In this document: piece after piece, positions 1 to 8,174 of the stretch
How positions within the stretch are numbered: position 1 is the first letter of the stretch
Layout: every line of letters starts with the position of its first letter
Origin: Thalassotalea sp. Sam97
GTDB taxonomy: Bacteria > Pseudomonadota > Gammaproteobacteria > Enterobacterales > Alteromonadaceae
Direction of reading: 5' to 3'
NCBI RefSeq assembly: GCF_041379765.1
Contig: NZ_CP166919.1
Span: forward strand, 682,001-746,000
Length of the DNA stretch: 64,000 nucleotides
Notes under the pieces: model-generated
Told to the model about the DNA's origin: nothing
Databases searched by the model: none
What the model saw: only the letters and a program-made list of their open reading frames with translations
Position numbers and translations under genes: made by a program

Positions 1-698
1 CAGAGTCGAAAATATCAGAGCAGAGCAAGATTAACTGGTTGCGATTAATTAACGCGTTAGTGCCGCCATTGTTGCTGATGGTATTGGTGCTGGGTTCTAT
101 TTTGGCCGGTTATGCAACGCCGACAGAAGCTGCAGGGGTTGGTGCTTTTGGTGCGCTGTTATTAGCCTTGATTAATGGTGCGTTAACACTTGCTAACCTG
201 AAACAAGTAACCATTGGCACGATGAAAATCACCTCAATGGTGTTTTTGATTTTAATTGGTGCCAGCTTGTTTTCTTTAGTGTTTCGTGGCTTAGGCGGCG
301 ACGAGTTGATCCATGACTTTTTTCAGCAGCTCCCGGGTGGTGCCATATCGGCGATGTTGATTGTTATGTTGGTGATCTTTTTACTAGGGTTTATTCTCGA
401 TTTTATCGAGATCACCTTTGTGGTCATCCCCATTGTCGCCCCGATTTTATTGATGATGGATATCAACCCACTATGGCTGGGCATCATGATAGCGGTCAAT
501 TTACAGACCTCATTTTTGACACCACCATTTGGCTTTTCATTATTTTATTTACGTGGGGTTGCCGATAAGGCGATTAAAACAGGGCAAATCTATAAAGGCG
601 TGATCCCTTTTATCGTCATGCAGTTGCTGTTATTGGCGGCGCTAGCGCTATGGCCCGAGTTGGTTACCTGGTTGCCAGAGTTAATATATTCACGCTAA
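1..698 (+). CDS. dctM: TRAP transporter large permease subunit, C-terminal part (partial at left edge)
   Basis: This is the end of the large, roughly 12-helix membrane subunit of a tripartite ATP-independent periplasmic (TRAP) transporter, which imports organic acids using the Na+ gradient. The frame is open to the left edge without a stop, so the N-terminal half lies outside the window. The TTG at 39 is only an internal codon. Family hallmarks are GYATPTEAAGVGAFGALL, the very hydrophobic FLLGFILDFIEITFVVIPI and TSFLTPPFGFSLFYLRG. The binding-protein gene follows 80 bases downstream on the same strand, so the two probably form one operon, with a small DctQ subunit expected upstream. The substrate cannot be read from this subunit. 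Confidence 0.9.
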   Translation, partial: ESKISEQSKINWLRLINALVPPLLLMVLVLGSILAGYATPTEAAGVGAFGALLLALINGALTLANLKQVTIGTMKITSMVFLILIGASLFSLVFRGLGGDELIHDFFQQLPGGAISAMLIVMLVIFLLGFILDFIEITFVVIPIVAPILLMMDINPLWLGIMIAVNLQTSFLTPPFGFSLFYLRGVADKAIKTGQIYKGVIPFIVMQLLLLAALALWPELVTWLPELIYSR

Positions 699-778
699 AT
701 TGATAATTTACAAGTGATTTGTGTCACCAATATGATCAAATCTATAACCGACAAGATAATAAGAATACAAGGAATGCT

Positions 779-1867
779 ATGAAACGAATCAAACAGCTAC
801 TTGCTATTGCGTCACTGTTGGCAATCATAACAGGTTGCGGTGAACAACAGCAGACAACTAGCCAAGTGGCACCGCAACAAACATTTAAATGGAAGCTGGT
901 TACCTCGTGGCCGAAAAACTTTCCGGGCCTAGGTGTTGGTCCAGAAAAATTCGCTGCGCATGTGAATAAAATGAGTAATGGACGGCTAACCGTTGATGTG
1001 TTCGGTGCCGGTCAGTTGGTCCCAGGTTTTGAAGTCTTCGATGCGGTATCTGAAGGTACCGCCGAAATGGGCCATTCCGGTGCTTATTATTGGAAAGGCA
1101 AAATGCCTGCAGCATCATTTTTTGCTGCCGTGCCTTTTGGTATGAACGCGCTAGAGACTAATGCTTGGTTACATTACGGTGGCGGTTTGGAGTTATGGCA
1201 AGAGCTATACAAACCGTTTGGTATTATGCCGTTGCCAGGTGGTAATTCGGGCGCACAATTTGCCGGTTGGTTTAATAAAGAAATCAATTCTGTGGAAGAT
1301 TTGCAGGGCTTGAAGATGCGCATAGGTGGTATTGGTGGTGAGGTAATGAGTCGCGCCGGTGCCGTACCTGTGAATATGCCTGGTGGTGAGATATTTTCAT
1401 CGCTGCAAAGCGGCGCACTTGATGCCAGTGAATGGGTTGGCCCATATAACGATTTAGCCTTTGGTTTTTATAAAGCGGCGAAATACTACTATTCAACGGC
1501 ATGGCAAGAGCCTACCGCGACCTTGGAATTTTTGATTAACGAAAAAGCTTTTAATGAATTGCCGAGCGATTTACAAGAAATAGTCAAAGTGGCAGCCCGA
1601 GCAGTGCACGATGATATGTTAAGTGAATACACTGCCCGTAATAGCTCTTCTTTAACCGCGTTAATCGAACAACACGGTGTCGAAGTAAAAACGTTTCCAT
1701 CAGAGGTTATCAACACCTTAAAACAGACAACGGCGACAGTGATTAATGACATGGTCAGTGAAGATGTAAGCGTTGCCAAGGTATGGGCGTCATATAATGA
1801 CTTTTATCAGCAGATAAAGCGTTATCACCAAATTAGTGAGCAAGCATATTTGCAAAACCGACAATAA
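779..1867 (+). CDS. TRAP transporter substrate-binding protein, TakP/DctP type, predicted lipoprotein
   Basis: This 362-residue extracytoplasmic solute receptor partners with the upstream DctM. The ATG at 779 is chosen because AAGGA sits just ahead of it and it begins a clean signal peptide; an upstream TTG at 719 would add an unlikely extension. The signal ends in a lipobox (ITGC, Cys at residue 20), so the mature protein should be lipid-anchored, whereas most TRAP receptors are free periplasmic proteins. The mature part opens with KLVTSWPKNFPGLGVGPEK and contains FEVFDAVSEGTAEMGH and SLQSGALDASEWVGPYNDL. These match the branch that includes the 2-oxo-acid receptor TakP and proteins annotated for mannitol/chloroaromatic compounds. 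A 2-oxo acid or related carboxylate ligand is inference. No terminator is obvious before fabV. Confidence 0.88.
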   Translation: MKRIKQLLAIASLLAIITGCGEQQQTTSQVAPQQTFKWKLVTSWPKNFPGLGVGPEKFAAHVNKMSNGRLTVDVFGAGQLVPGFEVFDAVSEGTAEMGHSGAYYWKGKMPAASFFAAVPFGMNALETNAWLHYGGGLELWQELYKPFGIMPLPGGNSGAQFAGWFNKEINSVEDLQGLKMRIGGIGGEVMSRAGAVPVNMPGGEIFSSLQSGALDASEWVGPYNDLAFGFYKAAKYYYSTAWQEPTATLEFLINEKAFNELPSDLQEIVKVAARAVHDDMLSEYTARNSSSLTALIEQHGVEVKTFPSEVINTLKQTTATVINDMVSEDVSVAKVWASYNDFYQQIKRYHQISEQAYLQNRQ

Positions 1868-1987
1868 CATACTCAGTCTATCGCAATTAAAAATTGCTGC
1901 TCTGACCTCATTTGTTGCCAATTGAGGTACAATAGTGGCAATTTTTAGTATTTACCGTTCAATTTAATAACAACGAAGGTTTTATCT

Positions 1988-3178
1988 ATGGTTATCAAGC
2001 CGAAGGTACGTGGTTTTATCTGTACCAATGCTCATCCAGTTGGTTGTGCACAGCACGTTCAAGAACAAATCGATTACGTAAAATCTCAACCACAAGCCAA
2101 CAACATGCCGAAAAAGGTATTAGTTATCGGTGCCTCAACGGGCTATGGTTTAGCATCACGTATTACCGCTGCCTTTGGTGGTGGTGCATCAACACTTGGT
2201 ATTTTCTTTGAAAAAGAGCCGACAGAAAAACGTACTGCGTCTGCTGGTTGGTATAACACTGCGGCGTTTGAAAAAGCGGCTACGGCAGAAGGTTTATACG
2301 CTAAGCACATTAACGGCGATGCGTTTTCAAATGAGTTAAAAGAAAAAACGATTGAAACCATCAAACAAGACCTAGGTCAAGTTGACTTAGTAGTTTACTC
2401 TCTGGCCGCGCCTCGTCGCACCGATCCGGTAACTGGTGAAGTCCACGCATCAGCTCTAAAGCCTATTGGTAGTGGTTTTACGACCAAGAGTTTAAACACG
2501 TCTAAGCGTATTATTGAAGAAGTTGCGGTTGAACCAGCTAATGAAGAAGAAATCGCTGGCACCATTAAAGTAATGGGTGGTGAAGACTGGGAACTTTGGA
2601 TGAACGCATTAAAAGATGCAGGCGTGTTAGCTGACGGTTGTAAAACAGTAGCGTATACCTACATTGGTAAGCAATTAACGTGGCCGTTATATGGTAAAGC
2701 GACGATTGGTCGTGCCAAAGAAGACTTAGACCGAGCTGCAAGCGAAATTCGTAGCGTAACCGCTGACCTGAACGGTGAAGCGTTTGTAACGTCATTAAAT
2801 GCCGTGGTAACTCAAGCGAGCTCTGCGATTCCAATTATGCCATTGTACATCTCTGGTTTGTTTAAAGTGATGAAACAAGACGGTACGCATGAGAACCCGA
2901 TTCAGCAAATTCAAGGTTTATTCCGTGACAATTTGTATAGTGCAAGTCGTGATCTAGATGAACACAACCGCATTATGCAAAACCTAAAAGAACTTGAAGA
3001 CGATGTACAAAACCGTGTTCAGCAAATTTGGGATAGTGTTGATACTGATTCAATCGACGAATTAACCGACTATGTTGGTTATAATCATGAGTTTATGAAG
3101 TTATTTGGTTTTGAGGTGGATGGCGTAGATTATGACGCTGACGTGTCACCATTAGCACCAATTAATAACTTAGTGTAA
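1988..3178 (+). CDS. fabV: enoyl-[acyl-carrier-protein] reductase FabV (trans-2-enoyl-CoA reductase family)
   Basis: FabV catalyses the last NADH-dependent step of each fatty acid elongation cycle and is known as a triclosan-tolerant alternative to FabI. The protein has 396 residues, normal for the family. The Rossmann glycine-rich stretch VIGASTGYGLASR lies at residues 47-58. The catalytic Tyr-X8-Lys motif is present as Y235 and K244, the same numbering as in characterised FabV proteins. The N-terminus MVIKPKVRGFICTNAHPVGC is typical. AAGGT precedes the ATG at a normal distance. It stands as a single gene, closed by a strong hairpin terminator. No fabI is visible in the window. Confidence 0.96.
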   Translation: MVIKPKVRGFICTNAHPVGCAQHVQEQIDYVKSQPQANNMPKKVLVIGASTGYGLASRITAAFGGGASTLGIFFEKEPTEKRTASAGWYNTAAFEKAATAEGLYAKHINGDAFSNELKEKTIETIKQDLGQVDLVVYSLAAPRRTDPVTGEVHASALKPIGSGFTTKSLNTSKRIIEEVAVEPANEEEIAGTIKVMGGEDWELWMNALKDAGVLADGCKTVAYTYIGKQLTWPLYGKATIGRAKEDLDRAASEIRSVTADLNGEAFVTSLNAVVTQASSAIPIMPLYISGLFKVMKQDGTHENPIQQIQGLFRDNLYSASRDLDEHNRIMQNLKELEDDVQNRVQQIWDSVDTDSIDELTDYVGYNHEFMKLFGFEVDGVDYDADVSPLAPINNLV

Positions 3179-3219
3179 GCAACACCTCTGCTGGCATTGT
3201 TTGCCAGAAAAGTGTGCTA

Positions 3220-3258
3220 AAATGCCCAACGTGCCAAGTTGCACGCTGGGCATTTTTT
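3220..3258 (+). terminator. rho-independent terminator after fabV
   Basis: A hairpin with arms AAATGCCCA and TGGGCATTT, extended by GTGC/GCAC around a short loop, is followed by a T-rich run. It lies 42 bases after the fabV stop. Confidence 0.85.
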
Positions 3259-3410
3259 ATTTTACAGTTGTAAAATGTCTTTACGCTTGCCCTTTCATAC
3301 CGAAAACAGCTTGTTGCTATGCGGGGTTTCAACAGGCTTTGACTATAATGAGTCACAGTTCGGAAAATGCTATTTTTGTGTTTTGATCATAGATATCACC
3401 TTGGTTTTTG

Positions 3411-3419
3411 TGCTAAAAT
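3411..3419 (+). promoter_or_regulatory. extended -10 promoter candidate for the nqr operon
   Basis: TGCTAAAAT matches an extended -10 (TGn plus TAAAAT at 3414-3419). It is followed by the G+C-rich discriminator TCGCGCC. No convincing -35 is present, as expected for an extended -10. It would give a 5' leader of about 130 bases before nqrA. Confidence 0.5.
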
Positions 3420-3555
3420 TCGCGCCGGAAAATTTTTGAACTTAAAGGCTTGCCGAAAAGTCGATCGTAACTGGTTGATTTGCCGTGCAAGATAGAATGG
3501 GTCGTATGGGAAACCGTATTGGCTCTTAACTCCTTTCAACGTAGTGCATGTGTTT

Positions 3556-4890
3556 ATGATTACAATAAAAAAAGGTCTGGATATCCCTGTAAACGGGGCT
3601 CCCCAGCAAGTAATCCATGATGGTTCGGCCATCAAAACCGTTGCGGCATTAGGCGAAGAGTTTGTGGGTATGCGCCCAACCATGTTCGTAAGAGCTGGTG
3701 ATAGCGTTAAAAAAGGTCAAGTTCTTTTTGAAGACAAAAAGAATCCTGGCGTTAAATTCACATCTCCAGTTGCCGGTGTTGTTAAAGAAATCAACCGTGG
3801 TGAAAAGCGTGTTTTGCAATCTGTTGTTATTGAAATCAATGGCGACGAAGAAGAAACATTTGCTGCATACGGTGCTGAGCAATTAGCATCTTTGTCACGC
3901 GACGATGTTGAAGCAAACCTAGTTAATTCTGGTTTGTGGACAGCTATCCGTACGCGTCCATTCAGCAAATCACCAATGCTAGGTTCAGTCGCTGCTGATA
4001 TTTTTGTTAGTGCGATGGATACCAACCCATTGGCTGCTGATCCGCAAGTTGTTATTGCAGAGCAAAAACAAGCGTTTGAACACGGCTTAACGGTACTTTC
4101 TCGTCTTACTGAAGGTAAGGTTTTTGTATCAAAAGCACCTGGTGCGGATATTCCTGCGGGTAACGCAGTAGTAAACGAATTCGCTGGTAAACACCCTGCG
4201 GGTTTAGTGGGTACTCACATCCACTTCTTGTCACCGGCTTCGGCTAACAAAACTGTTTGGCACGTAGGCTACCAAGACGTTATCGCTATCGGTACGCTAT
4301 TTACCACAGGTAAACTTGATTCTAACCGAGTTGTTGCCTTAGCGGGCCCTGCGGTTAAAGAACCTCGTTTAGTTCGCACAATTTTAGGTACAAGCACCAA
4401 CGAACTTACTGCTGGTCAGTTGGTTGATGGTGAAGTACGTGTAATTTCTGGTTCTCCATTACAAGGTCAAGCGGCGTCAGGTGTTCATGCCTACTTAGGT
4501 CGTTTCCACGTTCAGGTTGCTGCGCTTCTTGAAGGTCGTGAAAAAGAGTTCATCGGTTACATGTACCCAGGCCCGAACAAATTCTCTGTTACTCGCGCCT
4601 ACATGGCACACTTCTTCAAGAGCAAGTTGTTCAACATGACAACGACCACTAACGGCTCATCTCGTGCAATGGTACCAATCGGTAACTACGAGCGCGTTAT
4701 GCCATTAGATATCTTACCAACCATGTTACTACGTGATCTTGCTGCCAAAGACACAGACAGTGCTCAACAGCTTGGTGCACTTGAGTTAGATGAAGAAGAT
4801 TTAGCATTATGTACCTTCGTATGTCCTGGTAAAACGGATTACGGTGTATTGTTGCGTGACGTGTTAACCACCATTGAGAAGGAAGGTTAG
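3556..4890 (+). CDS. nqrA: Na+-translocating NADH:quinone oxidoreductase subunit A
   Basis: NqrA is the cytoplasm-facing peripheral subunit of the Na+-pumping NADH dehydrogenase and takes part in quinone binding. The ATG at 3556 yields 444 residues starting MITIKKGLDIPVNGAPQQ, which aligns with the usual NqrA N-terminus; a GTG at 3544 would add four unusual residues. Conserved blocks include GMRPTMFVRAGDSVKKGQ, FEDKKNPGVKFTSPVAG, DSNRVVALAGPAVKEPRL and the C-terminal ALCTFVCPGKTDYG. The spacing to nqrB is two bases, so translation is likely coupled. It is the first gene of nqrABCDEF. Confidence 0.97.
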   Translation: MITIKKGLDIPVNGAPQQVIHDGSAIKTVAALGEEFVGMRPTMFVRAGDSVKKGQVLFEDKKNPGVKFTSPVAGVVKEINRGEKRVLQSVVIEINGDEEETFAAYGAEQLASLSRDDVEANLVNSGLWTAIRTRPFSKSPMLGSVAADIFVSAMDTNPLAADPQVVIAEQKQAFEHGLTVLSRLTEGKVFVSKAPGADIPAGNAVVNEFAGKHPAGLVGTHIHFLSPASANKTVWHVGYQDVIAIGTLFTTGKLDSNRVVALAGPAVKEPRLVRTILGTSTNELTAGQLVDGEVRVISGSPLQGQAASGVHAYLGRFHVQVAALLEGREKEFIGYMYPGPNKFSVTRAYMAHFFKSKLFNMTTTTNGSSRAMVPIGNYERVMPLDILPTMLLRDLAAKDTDSAQQLGALELDEEDLALCTFVCPGKTDYGVLLRDVLTTIEKEG

Positions 4891-4892
4891 TC

Positions 4893-6098
4893 ATGGGCTT
4901 GAAAAAGTTTATTGAAGACATCGAGCCGCATTTTGAAAAAGGCGGCAAACACGAGAAGTGGTTCGCTTTATACGAAGCCATTGCTACGGGTTTATTTACC
5001 CCTGGTTACGTAACCAAAGGTAAAACTCACATTCGTGACAGCATCGACTTAAAACGTATCATGATCACTGTATGGTTAGCGGTTTTCCCTGCCATGTTCT
5101 TTGGTATGTTCAACATCGGTCATCAAGCGGCTGAAGCATTAGCGGCTGGTTACGCATTAGCTGATACTTGGCAGGTGAGTCTGTTCAGCATGTTTGGTGC
5201 AGAGTTAACCGCGCAATCGGGCTGGTTCGTTAAGATGCTTTACGGTGCGTGTTTCTTCCTACCTATCTACCTGACAGTATTCATTGTTGGTGGTTTCTGG
5301 GAAGTAATGTTTGCTGCAGTGCGCAAGCACGAAGTTAACGAAGGTTTCTTCGTAACCTCAATCTTATTTGCGCTAATTTTACCGGCAACCATTCCATTAT
5401 GGCAGGCAGCCCTAGGTATTACCTTCGGTGTGGTTATCGCTAAGGAAATCTTTGGTGGTACGGGTAAAAACTTCTTAAACCCGGCGCTTGCTGGTCGTGC
5501 GTTCTTATTCTTCGCATACCCTGCAGAAATCTCTGGTGACCAAGTATGGGTTGCTGTTGACGGTTTCTCTGGTGCAACCGCTCTTGCGGCAGCTGCTGTA
5601 GGTACGTTTGAGTATGCACCTATCTTCTCACAAGATTGGTTAAACGCATTCTACGGTTTCATTCCAGGTTCAGTTGGTGAAGTATCTACCTTAGCAATCT
5701 TCATTGGTGGTGCATACATCTTGTACAAAGGTATTGCTTCATGGCGTATCGTATTGTCAGTGTTTGCTGGTATGGTAGCAACGGCGTTCTTATTTAACGC
5801 TATTGGCTCAGATACTAATGCTATGTTCGCTATGCCATGGTACTGGCACTTAGTATTAGGCGGCTTTGCTTTTGGTATGATGTTCATGGCGACCGACCCG
5901 GTAACTATGTCATTTACTAACACTGGTAAATACTTCTTCGGTGCCCTTGTTGGTATCATGGTGGTTCTAATCCGTGTAGTTAACCCAGCATTCCCTGAAG
6001 GTATGATGTTAGCAATCTTATTCGCTAACTTATTCGCACCGCTATTTGACTACTTCGTGGTTCAGTCAAACATCAAACGGAGACTTGCACGTGTCTAA
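4893..6098 (+). CDS. nqrB: Na+-NQR subunit B, membrane flavoprotein
   Basis: NqrB is an integral membrane subunit that carries covalently bound FMN and non-covalent riboflavin and forms part of the Na+ path. The 401-residue protein begins MGLKKFIEDIEPHFEKGGKH. The FMN attachment motif SGAT lies at residues 226-229, with Thr229 as predicted acceptor; the flavin is attached by ApbE, encoded downstream. About ten hydrophobic segments follow a soluble N-terminus. GAAGGAAGG, at the end of nqrA, provides the ribosome site. Its last eight bases overlap the start of nqrC. Confidence 0.97.
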   Translation: MGLKKFIEDIEPHFEKGGKHEKWFALYEAIATGLFTPGYVTKGKTHIRDSIDLKRIMITVWLAVFPAMFFGMFNIGHQAAEALAAGYALADTWQVSLFSMFGAELTAQSGWFVKMLYGACFFLPIYLTVFIVGGFWEVMFAAVRKHEVNEGFFVTSILFALILPATIPLWQAALGITFGVVIAKEIFGGTGKNFLNPALAGRAFLFFAYPAEISGDQVWVAVDGFSGATALAAAAVGTFEYAPIFSQDWLNAFYGFIPGSVGEVSTLAIFIGGAYILYKGIASWRIVLSVFAGMVATAFLFNAIGSDTNAMFAMPWYWHLVLGGFAFGMMFMATDPVTMSFTNTGKYFFGALVGIMVVLIRVVNPAFPEGMMLAILFANLFAPLFDYFVVQSNIKRRLARV

Positions 6099-6861
6099 TA
6101 AAAAAGAAACTTTTGGCAAAACCGTTGGCTTTGTTGTTGCAGTATGTTTGGTTTGTGCTGCGTTAGTATCGATCTCTGCGGTACAGCTAAAACCACTACA
6201 AACAGCCAATAAGCTACTTGATAAGCAAACTAAAATCTTAGAAGCTGCTGGTCTACTAGACACTGCTGGTAAAGATATCGTTGGTACATACAACAAATAC
6301 GTTGAAGCGAAAATGATTGACGTTGCAACGGGTGAGTATGTTGAAGGTAATCCAGAAATGTTCGACGAGCGTCGTGATGCTCGTGATAATGCATTATCTT
6401 CAAAGCCTGAAAACGATATCGCTGGTATCAACCGTCGTGCTGACTCACAAGTTGTGTACTTAGTGAAAAACGATGCGGGTACTGTTGAGAGCGTTATTTT
6501 ACCAATCGTTGGTTCTGGTCTTTGGGATCTTATGTACGGTTTCATTGGTTTAGATACAGACCTTAACACCGTTAAATCTGTTGTTTACTCTGACCACAAA
6601 GAAACTCCGGGCCTAGGTGCGGAAGTTATGAATCCTAAGTGGAAGGCGCTATGGCCAGGTAAAAAGCTGTTTGATGAAAACGGTGACATTGCTATCCGTT
6701 TAGTTAAAGGCGGCGCAAAAGCGGGCGACATCCATGGTGTTGACGGCTTATCTGGTGCTACTTTGACCAGTGTTGGCGTAGAGAAAACAATCCATTTCTG
6801 GTTAGGCGATGAAGGCTACGGCCCATACATTGCTAAAACTCGCGAAAAGGGGCTTAACTAA
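6091..6861 (+). CDS. nqrC: Na+-NQR subunit C, covalent FMN subunit
   Basis: NqrC carries the second covalent FMN on a periplasmic domain. A GTG start at 6091, preceded by GGAG and overlapping the end of nqrB by eight bases, gives 256 residues with the canonical start MSNKKETFGKTVGFV. Upstream in-frame codons lie inside nqrB and give no family similarity. There is one N-terminal transmembrane helix (about residues 10-32), then a soluble FMN-binding domain with VDGLSGATLTSVGV, in which Thr224 is the predicted ApbE target. Its stop codon overlaps the nqrD start (TAATG). Confidence 0.96.
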   Translation: MSNKKETFGKTVGFVVAVCLVCAALVSISAVQLKPLQTANKLLDKQTKILEAAGLLDTAGKDIVGTYNKYVEAKMIDVATGEYVEGNPEMFDERRDARDNALSSKPENDIAGINRRADSQVVYLVKNDAGTVESVILPIVGSGLWDLMYGFIGLDTDLNTVKSVVYSDHKETPGLGAEVMNPKWKALWPGKKLFDENGDIAIRLVKGGAKAGDIHGVDGLSGATLTSVGVEKTIHFWLGDEGYGPYIAKTREKGLN

Positions 6862-7487
6862 TGAGTGATGTATCAACAAAACAAGTGTTAACGAAACCTA
6901 TCGTTGACAACAACCCAATTGCTTTACAAGTACTGGGTATTTGTTCTGCCCTAGCGGTAACCAGCTCAATGGCTAACGCTTTGGTAATGAGCCTTGCGGT
7001 AATTTTGGTAACAGCGTTCTCTAACTTGTTTATCTCTATTATTCGTAACCACATTCCATCAAGCGTACGTATTATCGTGCAAATGGCGATTATCGCGTCA
7101 TTGGTAATCGTCGTTGACCAAGTTCTTAAAGCGTTCTCTTATCAGCTTTCTAAAGAACTATCGGTATTCGTTGGTCTAATCATTACCAACTGTATCGTAA
7201 TGGGTCGTGCAGAAGCGTTTGCGATGAAAGAAAAGCCAGTGGTATCTTTCATGGATGGTATCGGTAACGGTTTAGGTTACGGTTTGATCCTAATGCTAGT
7301 TGCTTTCTTCCGTGAATTATTAGGTTTCGGTACCGTATTCGGTATTGAAATTCTTCCATTGATTCAAAACGATGGCTGGTATCAAGCTAATGGTCTTCTA
7401 GTACTACCATTTAGCTCATTCTTCATCATTGGTTTAATCATCTGGGCAATTCGCCAGTGGAAACCAGAGCAAGTTGAGAAGGACTAA
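6861..7487 (+). CDS. nqrD: Na+-NQR subunit D
   Basis: NqrD is a six-helix membrane subunit related to RnfE. With NqrE it holds an intramembrane iron-sulfur centre and forms part of the electron and Na+ path. The 208-residue protein has the conserved ITNCIVMGRAEAFAMKEKP, whose cysteine is expected to serve as an iron ligand, and GNGLGYGLILMLVAFFREL. The start overlaps the nqrC stop by one base, and nqrE begins five bases after its stop. Confidence 0.96.
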   Translation: MSDVSTKQVLTKPIVDNNPIALQVLGICSALAVTSSMANALVMSLAVILVTAFSNLFISIIRNHIPSSVRIIVQMAIIASLVIVVDQVLKAFSYQLSKELSVFVGLIITNCIVMGRAEAFAMKEKPVVSFMDGIGNGLGYGLILMLVAFFRELLGFGTVFGIEILPLIQNDGWYQANGLLVLPFSSFFIIGLIIWAIRQWKPEQVEKD

Positions 7488-7492
7488 GCGAC

Positions 7493-8116
7493 ATGGAACA
7501 TTACATTAGCTTATTTATTAAAACGATTTTTATCGAAAACATCGCCCTAAGCTTCTTCTTAGGTATGTGTACTTTCCTTGCGGTATCAAAGAAAGTTAGC
7601 ACAGCTATAGGTCTTGGTGTTGCGGTAGTTGTGGTTTTAGGTATCGCGGTACCTGCTAACCAAATCATCTACCAAGCGATTTTGGCACCAGGTGCGCTTG
7701 ATGGCGTATTAGGTATCACAGATCCTGCTGAGTCGGTTGACTTATCATTCTTGTCGTTCATCACTTTTATCGGTGTTATCGCGGCATTAGTACAAATCCT
7801 TGAGATGGTACTAGATAAGTTCTTCCCACCGTTATATAACGCGTTAGGTATCTTCTTACCACTGATCACCGTTAACTGTGCGATCTTTGGTTCGGTATCG
7901 TTCATGGTTGCTAAAAACCTAACGTTAGGCGAGTCAGTAGTATACGGTATTGGTTCAGGTATCGGTTGGGCATTAGCTATCGTTCTTCTTGCGGGTATTC
8001 GTGAGAAGATGAAGTACTCTGATGTACCTGATGGCTTGAAAGGTTTGGGCATTACGTTTATCACGACTGGTTTGATGGCTTTTGGCTTCTTATCATTCGG
8101 TGGTATTTCGTTATAA
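7493..8116 (+). CDS. nqrE: Na+-NQR subunit E
   Basis: NqrE is the membrane partner of NqrD and is related to RnfA. The protein has 207 residues; many homologues have about 198, and the extra residues fall in a loop around residues 66-80 (GVLGITDPAESVD). Conserved segments are MEHYISLFIKTIFIENIALS, FFLGMCTFLAVSKK and ITVNCAIFGSVSFM, with cysteines placed to ligand the shared iron centre. It is separated from nqrF by 58 bases that contain a small hairpin. Confidence 0.96.
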   Translation: MEHYISLFIKTIFIENIALSFFLGMCTFLAVSKKVSTAIGLGVAVVVVLGIAVPANQIIYQAILAPGALDGVLGITDPAESVDLSFLSFITFIGVIAALVQILEMVLDKFFPPLYNALGIFLPLITVNCAIFGSVSFMVAKNLTLGESVVYGIGSGIGWALAIVLLAGIREKMKYSDVPDGLKGLGITFITTGLMAFGFLSFGGISL

Positions 8117-8130
8117 GGTTAATGCGGCTA

Positions 8131-8146
8131 GGGAGTGCAAGCTCCC
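8131..8146 (+). promoter_or_regulatory. intercistronic hairpin between nqrE and nqrF
   Basis: GGGAG and CTCCC flank a six-base loop in the only sizeable gap inside nqrABCDEF. There is no T-run, so it is not a full terminator. It could affect mRNA processing or stability; its function is unknown. Confidence 0.4.
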
Positions 8147-8174
8147 AAGCAAGATGTTTTAAAGGAAAACAACT

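Noticed and set aside
6066..6569. 167-codon minus-strand frame inside nqrC
   Set aside because: It lies antisense to a certain gene, has no ribosome site and no family features; the same applies to the other long antisense frames in nqr, hscA, glyA and iscS.
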